Shown here: positions 28,162 through 37,063 of the stretch, in pieces | How positions within the stretch are numbered: position 1 is the first letter of the stretch | Layout of the letters: every line of letters begins with the position of its first letter | Source: Shewanella hafniensis | Lineage (GTDB): Bacteria > Pseudomonadota > Gammaproteobacteria > Enterobacterales > Shewanellaceae | DNA: 64,000 nucleotides | NCBI RefSeq assembly: GCF_019655335.1 | Contig: NZ_BPFD01000007.1 | Coordinates: 37,770-101,769, forward strand | Direction of reading: 5' to 3' | Notes under the pieces: generated by a model | Database searches by the model: none | The model's input: the letters and a program-made list of their open reading frames with translations, nothing else | Told to the model about the DNA's origin: nothing | Position numbers and translations under genes: made by a program

Positions 28162-28192
28162 AAGGCCGAGCGTGTTGACTCTCGGCCTTTTT
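28162..28192 (+). terminator. Intrinsic terminator of yejK
   Basis: AAGGCCGAG / CTCGGCCTT stem followed by TTTGCT. Confidence 0.85.
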
Positions 28193-28276
28193 GCTAACCC
28201 AATCACCAAATCACTAAGTGTCGCGCTGACTTAGTTTCTAAGTGAGAACTTCTTAGTCAGTGACTCGTTGCCTATG

Positions 28277-29275
28277 TTAATTATTGGAGCTAAATGGCAC
28301 AGGACGTGGCGTATCTTTATTCGATGGTGGCAGAATCGGCAGCGTGATTTGTGGCTGTTCGCCTGTTAAGGCTTCAAGGAAGGCGACCATTTCTTTCACT
28401 TCTTGGTCAGAGAGTTTTTGCCCTAATTGAATGTCTGCCATGGTATTCACCGCTTCTTCCAAGGTCCAGACGCTGCCATCATGGAAGTAGGGATAGGTGA
28501 GCTCAATATTGCGTAGTGTCGGCACTTTAAACACAAATTTATCAGCTTCTTTACCTGTGACGCCCTTACGACCTTCTGCAGGATTATTGGTGTGGAACGG
28601 TTTGATGAGGCCCATTTTCATATACATAGTGCCACCGACGGCGGGGCCATTATGGCAACTCACGCAACCTTTATCCTTGAAGAGTTGGTAACCTGCTTTA
28701 GCATTCGCGCTGATGGCATCTTGTTTGCCCAGAAGAAATTGATCGAAGGGGCTATTAGGGGTGACTAAGGTTTTTTCAAAGGTGGCAATTGCATCGGTTA
28801 AACGGTCAATTGTGACTTTGTCATCGCCATAAACCTTGGCGAAGTGCGCTCTGTAGGCTGGCATAGAGGCGATAGTTTCAGTTGCGAGTTCATGGGTAAA
28901 GCCCATCTCTTTCGGGTTGGCGATAGGGCCCGCGGCTTGTTCTTTCAAATCACTGGCACGACCATCCCAAAATTGAGCCAGCATAAAGTCGGCATTTAGC
29001 ACTGTGGGCGAGTTAATTGGGCCTTCCTGCCAATGGTGACCAATGGATGTGGGTAGAGCATCGACACCACCAGTGGATAAATTATGGCAAGAGTTACAAG
29101 AGATAAAGCCAGATTTAGACAGTCTGGGTTCGAAGAACAGCATTTTACCTAATTCAACTTTTTCAGGTTCAGTGATTTTGGCGGCTGTGATCACTTCGAT
29201 CTGTTCTGCACTGATAGCATGGGTACTGGCTAACATACCTGCGATGAAAATGGCGATAGATGTAAGTTTGGTCAT
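28277..29275 (-). CDS. ccpA: Di-haem cytochrome c peroxidase
   Basis: 332 aa with a cleavable Sec signal (residues 1-23, ending HAISA). Two CxxCH haem sites are visible, CNSCH near residue 59 (low-potential haem) and CVSCH near 203 (electron-entry haem). The enzyme reduces H2O2 to water in the periplasm with electrons from small c-type cytochromes and is widespread in Shewanella. GGGAG lies upstream of the ATG. It is monocistronic. Peroxidases of this type are often under oxygen-responsive control, but I could not find a clear FNR or CRP site in the upstream region. Confidence 0.95.
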   Translation of the reverse strand: MTKLTSIAIFIAGMLASTHAISAEQIEVITAAKITEPEKVELGKMLFFEPRLSKSGFISCNSCHNLSTGGVDALPTSIGHHWQEGPINSPTVLNADFMLAQFWDGRASDLKEQAAGPIANPKEMGFTHELATETIASMPAYRAHFAKVYGDDKVTIDRLTDAIATFEKTLVTPNSPFDQFLLGKQDAISANAKAGYQLFKDKGCVSCHNGPAVGGTMYMKMGLIKPFHTNNPAEGRKGVTGKEADKFVFKVPTLRNIELTYPYFHDGSVWTLEEAVNTMADIQLGQKLSDQEVKEMVAFLEALTGEQPQITLPILPPSNKDTPRPVPFSSNN

Positions 29276-29757
29276 CTTATTTCTCCCTATATAACCTTTG
29301 TTTTTGTATGGTTTAACAGGGATGCTAGCGGTTAATAAGGCTGAGTGATAATGCTTTGTTTCGATTGGGTCTATCGCTGTTGCGGATTAAGCTTTTGCGA
29401 TCTAATTCTCTGTTTTTATTCTGTTATTTTGCTAGGTTGAACTGTGTTCCTGTTAAGGCTTTATCTGTTAATCGACAAGGTCGATGCATTGTTGCTTTCT
29501 GTCTAACGACATTTGATGGTTGCAATGAGTTACATTGCTGGATTTTCGACTACCTGATATACACATCTGATACAAACATCTGAGACAAAATATTGAACCG
29601 AGTGGATTCATTTGTCGCGACAACAGACGGAATTGATTAGAATCTCTGTTCATGTTGAGTTGACTCGTGTTGAGTGCCTCAAGTTAGCACGCTCGGCCAT
29701 CGCCAAGCGGTGCTATAAAATTACATAGGTGGACTGTTTTTCTGCCGAGGAGCGTTA
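29276..29757. other. ccpA-queD-like intergenic region
   Basis: 482 bp between divergent genes. No ORF with coding character (a 61-codon minus-strand frame at 29468-29653 looks random). TATAAAAT near 29714 may be a -10 element for the plus-strand gene. Nothing else stands out. Confidence 0.45.
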
Positions 29758-30630
29758 ATGCAATTGTTTGTCAAAGATTTAACTGTGATCGATTTTTCCT
29801 ATTTGTGCCCAAAGCGCGGCATGGTGGGGGAGAGTTGGATTGTCGATGTTCTGCTTGAGGGCGGATTAGACGAGCAAAACATGGTGCTCGATTTTGCTAA
29901 AGTCAAACGTACGATCAAGCAGACTATAGATGCGGTGGCCGATCATCGTTTATTAGTGCCTACGGCCTGCAGTAGTGTGCGATGGCAGCAGCAGGGCGAT
30001 AGAGTGTGGATGGATTTTGATAGTCAGTTAGGTGAAATTCATTTGGCCTGTCCTTCCCAAGCCTTTGCCTTAGTGCCGACCGAAGAGATTGATATTCCGA
30101 GCGTGAATGCCTTTTTACAGAAAGCGTTACGTGAAGCTTTACCTAAGAATGTCGAAGGGATCACGCTCACCCTGAGACATGAAATCCTCGATACGCCTTA
30201 CTACCATTACAGCCATGGTTTACGTAAACACGATGGTAATTGTCAGCGTATCGCCCATGGACATCGTAGCCCTATTCACGTTTATGAAAATGGCAGCCCA
30301 GCACCAAAGTGGGATGAGTATTGGGCCAAGCGATGGCACGATATTTATTTGGGCAGTGAAGAGGATTTAGTTTCAGTTGACACTCTCAATCTTTCGTCGC
30401 AAACACGGATCACCGATAGCAGCCATTATGGTTTTCACTATCAAGCGCCCCAAGGGGATTTCCAATTGGCAATGCCAAAGGAATGCTGTGATTTAATTCC
30501 CCACGACACCACGGTTGAGTTGTTAGCCGATTATATTGCCACGACATTAGTCGCTAAAGTGCCTGGAAGTCAGTTTAAAGTGGTGGCGTTTGAAGGTGTA
30601 GGTAAAGGCGCGATTGTGTCTAAGGGATAA
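29758..30630 (+). CDS. Double-length 6-pyruvoyl-tetrahydropterin synthase / QueD-like protein
   Basis: 290 aa, more than twice a normal QueD (about 120 aa), and built of two T-fold-like halves. The N-terminal half keeps VLDF (43-46) and DH (62-63) but has no HGH zinc motif. The C-terminal half keeps YSH (151-153), Cys162, HGH (167-169) and a TVELLADYI segment with the family Glu at 254. So the recognisable active-site elements are divided between the halves. QueD makes 6-carboxytetrahydropterin from dihydroneopterin triphosphate in the queuosine pathway. Whether this protein does so is inference. GAGGAG precedes the ATG; the gene is monocistronic. Confidence 0.8.
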   Translation: MQLFVKDLTVIDFSYLCPKRGMVGESWIVDVLLEGGLDEQNMVLDFAKVKRTIKQTIDAVADHRLLVPTACSSVRWQQQGDRVWMDFDSQLGEIHLACPSQAFALVPTEEIDIPSVNAFLQKALREALPKNVEGITLTLRHEILDTPYYHYSHGLRKHDGNCQRIAHGHRSPIHVYENGSPAPKWDEYWAKRWHDIYLGSEEDLVSVDTLNLSSQTRITDSSHYGFHYQAPQGDFQLAMPKECCDLIPHDTTVELLADYIATTLVAKVPGSQFKVVAFEGVGKGAIVSKG

Positions 30631-30696
30631 GCGCTAAGTTTGGGTAGCTAAGTTTAGGTAAATAGAGCCGAGTAAATATAAATTACTTGCTGAATG

Positions 30697-30725
30697 AGCC
30701 TCGGCTGATTGTCGGGGCTTTTTTG
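30697..30725 (+). terminator. Terminator of the QueD-like gene
   Basis: AGCCTCG / CGGGGCT stem (one G-T pair) followed by TTTTTG. Confidence 0.8.
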
Positions 30726-31045
30726 TGTCTTCATAACCTTAGATAAAGCGCGATTGCTATTGTATGCAATACATCATTAGGTATTTGCGCCGCTGTGGAT
30801 CGATTTTTAGGGCGGGTTAGGTTAACGTGACGCATGGATTTAATCGGTCAGAGTTTAGTGATTCAGTGTTAGCGATAAGTTAGTGGTGTGCTGGTGATGC
30901 GTTAGTGTCGTGCAGAACGCATTCAATGGGCATTGCCCTGAGTTGACCATCGATAAGGATTTTTGTGAAGATGTCCAAGAGTAGAATATTAGGAACTCAG
31001 ATTTTGGAAACTATTGGTTTGGGAAACGTTTCGGGAAGAAATAAG
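30726..31045. other. Intergenic region before the M23 peptidase gene
   Basis: About 320 bp. No independent ORF is convincing. The last 80 bp may be coding if the peptidase starts at the upstream GTG (30965). No repeat is seen. Confidence 0.4.
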
Positions 31046-31909
31046 ATGTTGGGAAATCGTTTAACGGCATGGTTAACCTTGGGCCTAGTGCTCATTGTGC
31101 CTCAGGTGCAAGCAGCGGTGACTTTGCAAGGCAAGTTAGAGCAAGGCGCATTAATGCGGGGTCAAGCGACAGCGGGCACTCAGATTAGCTTAAATGGTGA
31201 AGCCATTAAGGTCACGCCTGACGGTCATTTTGCCTTTGGTTTTGATCGTGACGGTGAATTGAGCCAGCAGCTAACCTTGGTTTATCCCGATGGTTTGACT
31301 GAGGTTAAGCCTTTAACTTTGGCTAAGCGTGAGTACGATATTCAAAGTGTCAAGGGCATTAGTTCTAAGATTATGAAGCCCGATCCCGTCGCGCAGGAAA
31401 GAGCGGCGAAAGACACGGCGCAGGTAAAAGCAGCGCGGGCAACATTTAGCGAGCAAACGGCCTTTTTACAGGCGTTTATTTGGCCGCTGACGGGGCGTAT
31501 TTCCGGGGTTTATGGTAGCCAACGTATTTATAACGACGTACCCGGTAATCCACACTTTGGTGTGGATGTGGCGGCGAAAACCGGCACTGTCGTGGTAGCG
31601 CCCGCCGATGGTGTTATTAGTCTTTCTGTGCCTGACATGTTTTATTCGGGTGGGACTATGGTGATCGACCATGGCTATGGCGTAAGTTCGAGCTTTTTGC
31701 ACTTGAGTAAGCTGTACGTCAACGCGGGTGAAGCGGTAAAGCAAGGTCAAGCCGTGGCAGAGGTGGGCGCAACAGGTCGTGCTAATGGCCCGCATTTAGA
31801 TTGGCGAGTGAACTGGTATCAAATGCGCCTCGATCCCACAACCATAGTGCCACCCATGGCAACAGTGTTAGCGAATGAGAAAGCCAGTAAAGCGGCTAAA
31901 AAGGGCTAG
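31046..31909 (+). CDS. Secreted M23-family metallopeptidase (LytM-type)
   Basis: 287 aa from the ATG at 31046, preceded by GGGAAG and followed at once by a Sec signal (MLGNRLTAWLTLGLVL to PQVQA). In-frame starts at 30965 (GTG, with TAAGGA upstream) and 30971 would place about 27 polar residues before the signal. The C-terminal M23 domain has HFGVD (zinc His and Asp), a HLSKL segment and GPHLDW with the last zinc His. Such enzymes cut peptidoglycan cross-bridges or act as amidase activators in the periplasm. All zinc residues appear present, so activity is plausible. Confidence 0.88.
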   Translation: MLGNRLTAWLTLGLVLIVPQVQAAVTLQGKLEQGALMRGQATAGTQISLNGEAIKVTPDGHFAFGFDRDGELSQQLTLVYPDGLTEVKPLTLAKREYDIQSVKGISSKIMKPDPVAQERAAKDTAQVKAARATFSEQTAFLQAFIWPLTGRISGVYGSQRIYNDVPGNPHFGVDVAAKTGTVVVAPADGVISLSVPDMFYSGGTMVIDHGYGVSSSFLHLSKLYVNAGEAVKQGQAVAEVGATGRANGPHLDWRVNWYQMRLDPTTIVPPMATVLANEKASKAAKKG

Positions 31910-31935
31910 GTTCGATATCCAGCTCTGGCTCAATT

Positions 31936-31962
31936 AAATGGCGCTATGATGCGCCATTTTTT
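31936..31962 (+). terminator. Intrinsic terminator of the M23 peptidase gene
   Basis: AAATGGCGC / GCGCCATTT stem followed by TTTAT. Confidence 0.88.
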
Positions 31963-32060
31963 ATGATTCTTATCGTTAGCACTCGACAAGTTGGATTCTT
32001 TATATTTGCTTTCACTGCCCGCTTGCAGATAATGAATTTCAACCGCTTAGCTCAAAAAGA

Positions 32061-32321
32061 TTACTTCAATAATGGATGATCGGCAGGTAGCTGGCGGGTG
32101 ATCCATAAAATCAGTTTGTGTTTCATGTTTGGCCCATCTTCTTTATCTTTGGCCAGTGGCTGGATTAAATTGTCTGTGACCAATAAACGGTAAATACATT
32201 CCACTTTATCTTTGGGCGAGATGCCTTTGTCGAAGTCCGCATATCCGCGTTTTTTGGCATAGCCAATCCCGATTTCCATGGCGAACTTCAATATTTGCGC
32301 TTCGTTCTTGTGTGGTTTCAT
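32061..32321 (-). CDS. Small conserved-type protein, DUF5062-like
   Basis: 86 aa, soluble and lysine-rich, with no signal or TM. The start MKPHKNEAQILKFAMEIGIG and the body GYAKKRGYADFD resemble a small Vibrio/Shewanella family I recall as DUF5062; I cannot confirm the number. Function unknown. The AGGATC just before the ATG (minus strand) is a reasonable ribosome site. It is flanked by non-coding DNA on both sides, so it is probably transcribed alone. Confidence 0.72.
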   Translation of the reverse strand: MKPHKNEAQILKFAMEIGIGYAKKRGYADFDKGISPKDKVECIYRLLVTDNLIQPLAKDKEDGPNMKHKLILWITRQLPADHPLLK

Positions 32322-32628
32322 TGGCGATCCTCTGTTTGCACATCGAATCCATCAAGTGGACTCGATAATGTATGCCTGATGGCATCTGCGAGTTATACGT
32401 CCTAAGTTACGCTAAATATGCTGGTTTCTAGATTTAATTTTGGCAATTTTTGACAAAACTACCAAAAAAAACGCCTAAAGATGATTTGGATACTGAGTCT
32501 GAACACTGAACCTGATTGATATAGTCATCAACAGATTTGTTCGTTAAGACAAGTGCGGTAAGTGCCAATGGAAATCTAAGCTCAATGTTATCTTCTTGCA
32601 GATATTAAGCCCGCCTAAAATAGGCTGT
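32322..32628. other. Gap between the DUF5062-like gene and yecM
   Basis: AT-rich, with an ACCAAAAAAAACGCC stretch near 32461. No ORF, repeat or clear terminator was found. Confidence 0.4.
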
Positions 32629-33324
32629 CTACGTTTGCTCGCTGGCGATCACTGCTTTTATGCCATGGGGATGCACTTTAATGCACACATCATCGCGCTT
32701 AAAGGCAATCGTCGGATTGGCTAAACGCTCTTTATCCCCTTTGGGCGAGCTCATCTTAATTTTTATCCCAGCAAGGGATGCTAAGCTTTGTGAGTTCAAG
32801 CCTTGTGAACTTAAGCCTTGTGAATTTAAGCCTTGTGAGCTTGACTGAACGGGCTCTGCAGTGTGCTCCGATGGCAGTAAGGCGCTGAGTTTGGGACATA
32901 GTGCGAGCAAATCTTGGCTCAGGGTATCGCAATCTTTGGCTTTAGAATCAATGACTAGCTCAATGTGTTCCCAGCCTTCCTGCGGATAGACTTTGTCGCT
33001 GGGGTAGGGAAGTTCGACACAGGCAATGCTAAATTGACCCAGCGTAAGTGGGATATCTAGTTCGATAATCAGAATCGTACGACCATTGATGATATTGTCT
33101 GAAATGATCTTACCGACGCGGCTAAAGGCATAGCGCAGCGCATCGGCACTGTCGATGGAATTGACGCGCAGCGCGACATGATCGCAAACCAGTGCTTTAT
33201 CCGCTAAGTCTAAGGTTTCAAGCAAGGCTAAAATTTGTGCTTCGAAGGCGGGCCAGCTTTGGGTTAATTGCTCATAGCTGATGCTTGTGCTCTGCGGCGT
33301 GGCAGCTTCATTGGATGATGACAT
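32629..33324 (-). CDS. yecM: YecM-family VOC-fold protein with a repeat-expanded insert
   Basis: 231 aa. The core resembles E. coli YecM, a vicinal-oxygen-chelate fold protein of unknown function (about 190 aa), with ALVCDHVALRVNS and GWEHIELVID. Between about residues 158 and 186 lies an insert of repeated S-Q-G-L-N/S units encoded by four 15-bp tandem repeats (32783-32842). It precedes IKIKMSSPKGDKERLANPT and the conserved CIKVHPHGIKAV end. The insert would form a flexible Ser/Gln-rich loop, probably harmless to the fold. Metal ligands cannot be assigned with confidence. Confidence 0.82.
   Translation of the reverse strand: MSSSNEAATPQSTSISYEQLTQSWPAFEAQILALLETLDLADKALVCDHVALRVNSIDSADALRYAFSRVGKIISDNIINGRTILIIELDIPLTLGQFSIACVELPYPSDKVYPQEGWEHIELVIDSKAKDCDTLSQDLLALCPKLSALLPSEHTAEPVQSSSQGLNSQGLSSQGLNSQSLASLAGIKIKMSSPKGDKERLANPTIAFKRDDVCIKVHPHGIKAVIASEQT
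32783..32842 (+). repeat. Four 15-bp tandem repeats inside yecM
   Basis: Units AAGCTTTGTGAGTTC, AAGCCTTGTGAACTT, AAGCCTTGTGAATTT and AAGCCTTGTGAGCTT keep the reading frame (five codons each). This is a likely length-variable tract. Confidence 0.85.
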
Positions 33325-33419
33325 ATAGGCTCCAAGGCATGTGTATTAGCGTTAGTTTTTATCCTTTACACAAAATCACGGGGATAATATGGCTAACGAT
33401 ATGATGTAAATGGCTAAAT

Positions 33420-33445
33420 AAAAACGCCCATTAAGCTGGGCGTGT
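33420..33445 (-). terminator. Intrinsic terminator of the L,D-transpeptidase gene
   Basis: On the minus strand ACGCCCA / TGGGCGT is followed by TTTTATTT. Confidence 0.85.
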
Positions 33446-33499
33446 TTGATGTTGTGACATTATCTATTCGGCGTGTTGCCATGTCTAAGTAGGCTAAGG

Positions 33500-34012
33500 T
33501 TAGGGCCAAATTTCAATTGGCGTTCCTTCATCGACCACTTTCCACACTTCATCCATTTCGGCGTTGGTTATCGCGATACAACCGTCGGTCCAGTTGTATT
33601 GCTGGGCTTGTTCTGGCGGCAACGGCGACTTAGGGTTCTGACCGTGGATCATGATCATGCCTCCGGGTCTAATGCCTAAGGCTTTGGCTCTGAGTTTATC
33701 TTCTTCATTGGGATAGGAAATATGGATCGATTTATAATAGGCACTGTCGGGCTTTTTATAATCTAGGGTATAACGTCCCTGTGGTGTGCGTTGATCGCCT
33801 TCCTTTAATTTGTGTCCTGCGGGTAAGTCACCCATGGCAATGCGATATTGTTTGAGTATTTTGCCATCGCGCAATAAAGCCATACTGGATTCGGATTTTG
33901 TGATCACCACAAGATCCACTTTACCCATGCCTGAGGCATGTAATCCGGGTGAAACGAGTGCCGCGATAGTCACAGTGAGAGTGGTCAATGTGGAAAGTAG
34001 GGTGGCGCGCAT
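33500..34012 (-). CDS. L,D-transpeptidase family protein (YkuD domain)
   Basis: 170 aa from the ATG at 34012, preceded by GAGGAATTC; the frame also extends to 34066 without a better start. A Sec signal covers residues 1-27 (MRATLLSTLTTLTVTIAALV to LHA). The YkuD catalytic region has MIMIHGQNP followed by NWTDGCIAITN, giving the His and nucleophilic Cys. Such periplasmic enzymes form 3-3 peptidoglycan cross-links, attach lipoproteins, or reverse that attachment. With no LysM domain and a DGC signature it may be closer to the YafK branch. Its exact reaction is open. Confidence 0.87.
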   Translation of the reverse strand: MRATLLSTLTTLTVTIAALVSPGLHASGMGKVDLVVITKSESSMALLRDGKILKQYRIAMGDLPAGHKLKEGDQRTPQGRYTLDYKKPDSAYYKSIHISYPNEEDKLRAKALGIRPGGMIMIHGQNPKSPLPPEQAQQYNWTDGCIAITNAEMDEVWKVVDEGTPIEIWP

Positions 34013-34184
34013 GAATTCCTCGAAAATTAACACTAGTTGTTGGCTTTTTTCGGCATCATACCGCAATTTTATCCTGCTGTGAGTAGATAATTTTGAGCTG
34101 AATGCAATTGCATGGCAGACTCGTGGGATATTTATGATGTAATCCCAGAGTTACTCAGTTTGTTGCAAGGAAGTAAAAGCTTTT

Positions 34185-35039
34185 ATGTCTGAAAACATCG
34201 AATCCGAAAGCCCACTAAAACGTCAATTACGCACCATTATTTTTGGCACTGATACTCCCGCTGGCCGCTATTTTGATATCGCCTTAATGGTGTGCATTGT
34301 GCTGAGTGTCGCTCTAGTGTTTCTCGATACGGTAGAAGTGTTTCATCGTGAATACGGGCAGATTATTCGCGTCTTGGAGTGGGTCTTTACGATTATATTC
34401 ACCCTTGAATATGGCCTACGTTTGTATTGTGCGACTCATCCCGTGTTATATGCCCGCAGCTTTTATGGCATAGTCGATTTGTTATCTGTATTGCCAAGTT
34501 ACCTCGCCTTACTGATCCCTGGTGCTAACTTTACCTTAGTCATCCGGATTCTCAGGTTATTCAGGATATTCCGCGTACTCAAATTACTGCGTTATTTGAG
34601 TGAAGGGAATGTGTTGCTTAGAGCCATGATGCAGTCGAGTCGTAAGGTCTTTATATTTTTCTTCTCGGTCAGTTTGATCGTTATGGTGCTCAGTGCGGTA
34701 ATGTATGTTGTTGAAGGGCCTGATAATGGTTTTAGTTCAATACCTAAATCTGTCTACTGGACAATTGTGACTATTACTACTGTCGGTTACGGTGATATCA
34801 CCCCAAAAACGGGATTAGGTCAGGCGATTGCCGCTTTTACTATGTTGATTGGTTACTCGATTATCGCGATCCCTACGGGGATTTTAACCGCGGAAATCTC
34901 CCAAGAAGTAGGGCGTCATCGAGATTTACGCTCGTGCAATCAATGCCATAAAACCGGCCACGATCTTGATGCCATGTACTGTAGCCGCTGCGGATGCGAG
35001 TTAGATAGCCTAGATGCCCCCGTTGAAAATGACGCTTAG
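34185..35039 (+). CDS. Voltage-gated K+ channel-type ion transporter with C-terminal zinc ribbon
   Basis: 284 aa inner-membrane protein with six TM segments. S4 (about 118-137) has regularly spaced arginines (RILRLFRIFRVLKLLR), and the selectivity filter TTVGYGD is at 198-204. The short cytosolic tail holds CNQC (251-254) and CSRCGC (266-271), a probable zinc ribbon. These features indicate a potassium-selective, voltage-sensing tetrameric channel. AAGGAAG lies upstream of the ATG. The MATE gene starts 48 bp after the stop and may be co-transcribed. The role of the ribbon is unknown; it may aid tetramerisation. Confidence 0.9.
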   Translation: MSENIESESPLKRQLRTIIFGTDTPAGRYFDIALMVCIVLSVALVFLDTVEVFHREYGQIIRVLEWVFTIIFTLEYGLRLYCATHPVLYARSFYGIVDLLSVLPSYLALLIPGANFTLVIRILRLFRIFRVLKLLRYLSEGNVLLRAMMQSSRKVFIFFFSVSLIVMVLSAVMYVVEGPDNGFSSIPKSVYWTIVTITTVGYGDITPKTGLGQAIAAFTMLIGYSIIAIPTGILTAEISQEVGRHRDLRSCNQCHKTGHDLDAMYCSRCGCELDSLDAPVENDA

Positions 35040-35086
35040 TCATGGTTTTAGCTAACACTTATTATTTTTGCAGGTAACACACACGT

Positions 35087-36634
35087 ATGACGCAAGCCAA
35101 GTTTGTTGAAGGCCCCATATTACGTCACATCTTAGTGATGAGTTCGACTGCCGCTGTGGGAATTTCTGCCTTATTTGTGGTGGATTTACTGGATATCTTT
35201 TTCCTGAGTTTATTGGGGGAGCATGAGCTGGCGGCGGCTGTGGGTTATGCTGGCAGCATCTCCTTTTTCACGACATCCATTGGGATAGGCTTATCAATTG
35301 CTTTAGGCGCTTTAGTGTCTCGCTCGATTGGCGCAAAAGATGTGGTGTTAGCAAAGCGGCTATTGCTCAATAGCGCCGTTGTGACAACGCTGATTAGCGT
35401 GCTGGTGGCCGCGGTGGTCACCACTTTCATCCCTGAGTTGGTTGCCTTAGTGGGCGCAAGTGGCCATACGGCTGAGCTCGCTGCCAGCTACTTGTATATC
35501 TTAGTGCCTTCCTTGCCTTTTATTTGTCTTGCGATGGCGCTAGGCGGGGCTTTGCGCGCCGTGGGTGATGCAAAGTTATCTATGATGTCGACCTTAGCGG
35601 GCGGCGGCGTTAATGCTGTACTCGACCCGATTTTTATCTTCTTGTTCGCCATGGGGATTGAAGGCGCGGCATTGGCATCCGTTTTAGCGCGGGTGGCGGT
35701 ATTTTTAATTGCTGGCCGCGGCGTTGTAGTTAAGCATAAGTTGTTAGGTCATTTCGATAAGGCGCATTTTATCGCCGATCTAAAACCCATCTTTGCCATA
35801 GCGGGACCCGCTATGTTAACCAATGTGGCGACGCCTATCGGTAATGCCTTTGTGACCCGAGCCATTGCCGATTTCGGTGACGCTTACGTGGCGGGCTGGG
35901 CGGTATTAGGGCGTTTAATCCCTGTGACCTTTGGGATGATCTTTGCACTCTCGGGTGCGATTGGCCCTATTGTTGGGCAAAATTTTGGTGCGGGACAGTT
36001 TGACCGAGTGCGCGAGAGTTTAACCCGCGCCATCCAGTTTTGTGCTGTGTATGTGCTGGTAATGTCTCTATTGCTGTTTGCGCTTAAGTCACATTTGGTC
36101 AATGTGTTTGATATGAAGGGCGATAGCGCCGATCTTATCCACTTTTTCTGTAGTTATATTGCGGTTTTCTTTATCTTTTCGGGGATTTTATTCGTGGCTA
36201 ATGCGTCCTTTAATAACCTCGGTAAGGCTAAATATTCCACCTTGTTTAATGTTGGTAAAGCCACCTTAGGCACAGTGCCCTTTGTGTATTTGGGTGCACT
36301 TTGGGGCGGGGTTTATGGCGTGTTGATTGGGCAAGTTTTAGGGTCTATTTTGTTTGGTACTTTAGGTGTGTGGGTTGCCTACCGTTTAGTGGATAAAGTG
36401 GCGGCGCAGGCCCAGTTGTCCGCGATGGTGAATGTTGGCGGTATCAATGCCGCTCCCCGTAATGTTGAGCTGAGTGAAGAGGAGGAAATCGCGAACTGTG
36501 TGGCTGAGAACCTGCCGAGTGCGACCAATCCACTTTCATCTTCTTGCGTGCAGATGGCGCAATTAACCGAGGAGCAAGAGACTGAGTCGGTATTGCCAAT
36601 AACGTATTTAGAAGAAGGCAAAAAGCCGAACTGA
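35087..36634 (+). CDS. MATE-family efflux transporter
   Basis: 515 aa with twelve TM segments in two six-TM halves, opening with EGPILRHILVMSSTAAVGIS. Family features include the GALVSRSIGAKD and GQNFGAGQFDRVRES motifs of the two halves. MATE proteins export cationic drugs or metabolites in exchange for H+ or Na+. A hydrophilic C-terminal tail of about 60 residues (from about 455) is rich in Glu, Ser and Gln and is longer than usual. It lies 48 bp after the channel gene, and a strong terminator follows. The substrate is unknown. Confidence 0.9.
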   Translation: MTQAKFVEGPILRHILVMSSTAAVGISALFVVDLLDIFFLSLLGEHELAAAVGYAGSISFFTTSIGIGLSIALGALVSRSIGAKDVVLAKRLLLNSAVVTTLISVLVAAVVTTFIPELVALVGASGHTAELAASYLYILVPSLPFICLAMALGGALRAVGDAKLSMMSTLAGGGVNAVLDPIFIFLFAMGIEGAALASVLARVAVFLIAGRGVVVKHKLLGHFDKAHFIADLKPIFAIAGPAMLTNVATPIGNAFVTRAIADFGDAYVAGWAVLGRLIPVTFGMIFALSGAIGPIVGQNFGAGQFDRVRESLTRAIQFCAVYVLVMSLLLFALKSHLVNVFDMKGDSADLIHFFCSYIAVFFIFSGILFVANASFNNLGKAKYSTLFNVGKATLGTVPFVYLGALWGGVYGVLIGQVLGSILFGTLGVWVAYRLVDKVAAQAQLSAMVNVGGINAAPRNVELSEEEEIANCVAENLPSATNPLSSSCVQMAQLTEEQETESVLPITYLEEGKKPN

Positions 36635-36746
36635 CTTTAGCAGTTAATGGTTCACCTGTTTTAGTGACGCTCCAAACTGTCAAATAACGTTATTGAATCA
36701 AACATAAATACTCCAGCTGCTTCACCGCGCACCGTTAGGAATACAG

Positions 36747-36788
36747 AAAAACAAAATGCCACAAGTTTGCTTGTGGCATTTTGTTTTA
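36747..36788 (+). terminator. Strong terminator after the MATE gene
   Basis: AAAACAAAATGCCACAAG / CTTGTGGCATTTTGTTTT, a perfect 18-bp stem that could act in both directions. Confidence 0.92.
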
Positions 36789-36865
36789 AGCGGCGTTTGC
36801 AGTTAATCGAGTCGGGTTAACAATGCAAAAATAGGCCGCTAGAAAGCGTTATTCTGCGGTACTGC

Positions 36866-37063
36866 TTATTCTTCAATGCTTGGCGTGTCTTTTTGGCCTT
36901 CGACTTGTTCAGTCGAGGCTTCTAATGCCGCCATTTTTGCGCGTTCGGCCTTAGAGATGTAACCTGATTTTGCTGGCGAGCCGATAGTTACTGGGTCGAC
37001 TTTATTCAGTCTGGCCTTAGCGCGTTTAGCAATTTTCTTGATGATCTTTTGTTTCTTGTTCAT
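36866..37063 (-). CDS. Small basic protein, DUF2986-like
   Basis: 65 aa from the ATG at 37063 (MNKKQKIIKKIAKRAKARLN); the eight residues upstream in the longer frame are not family-like. The N-terminus is strongly basic, followed by SGYISKAERAKMAALE, which matches my recollection of the DUF2986 family. No known function; the lysine-rich helix suggests nucleic-acid or ribosome contact, which is speculation. It stands alone, on the opposite strand to its neighbours. Confidence 0.75.
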   Translation of the reverse strand: MNKKQKIIKKIAKRAKARLNKVDPVTIGSPAKSGYISKAERAKMAALEASTEQVEGQKDTPSIEE

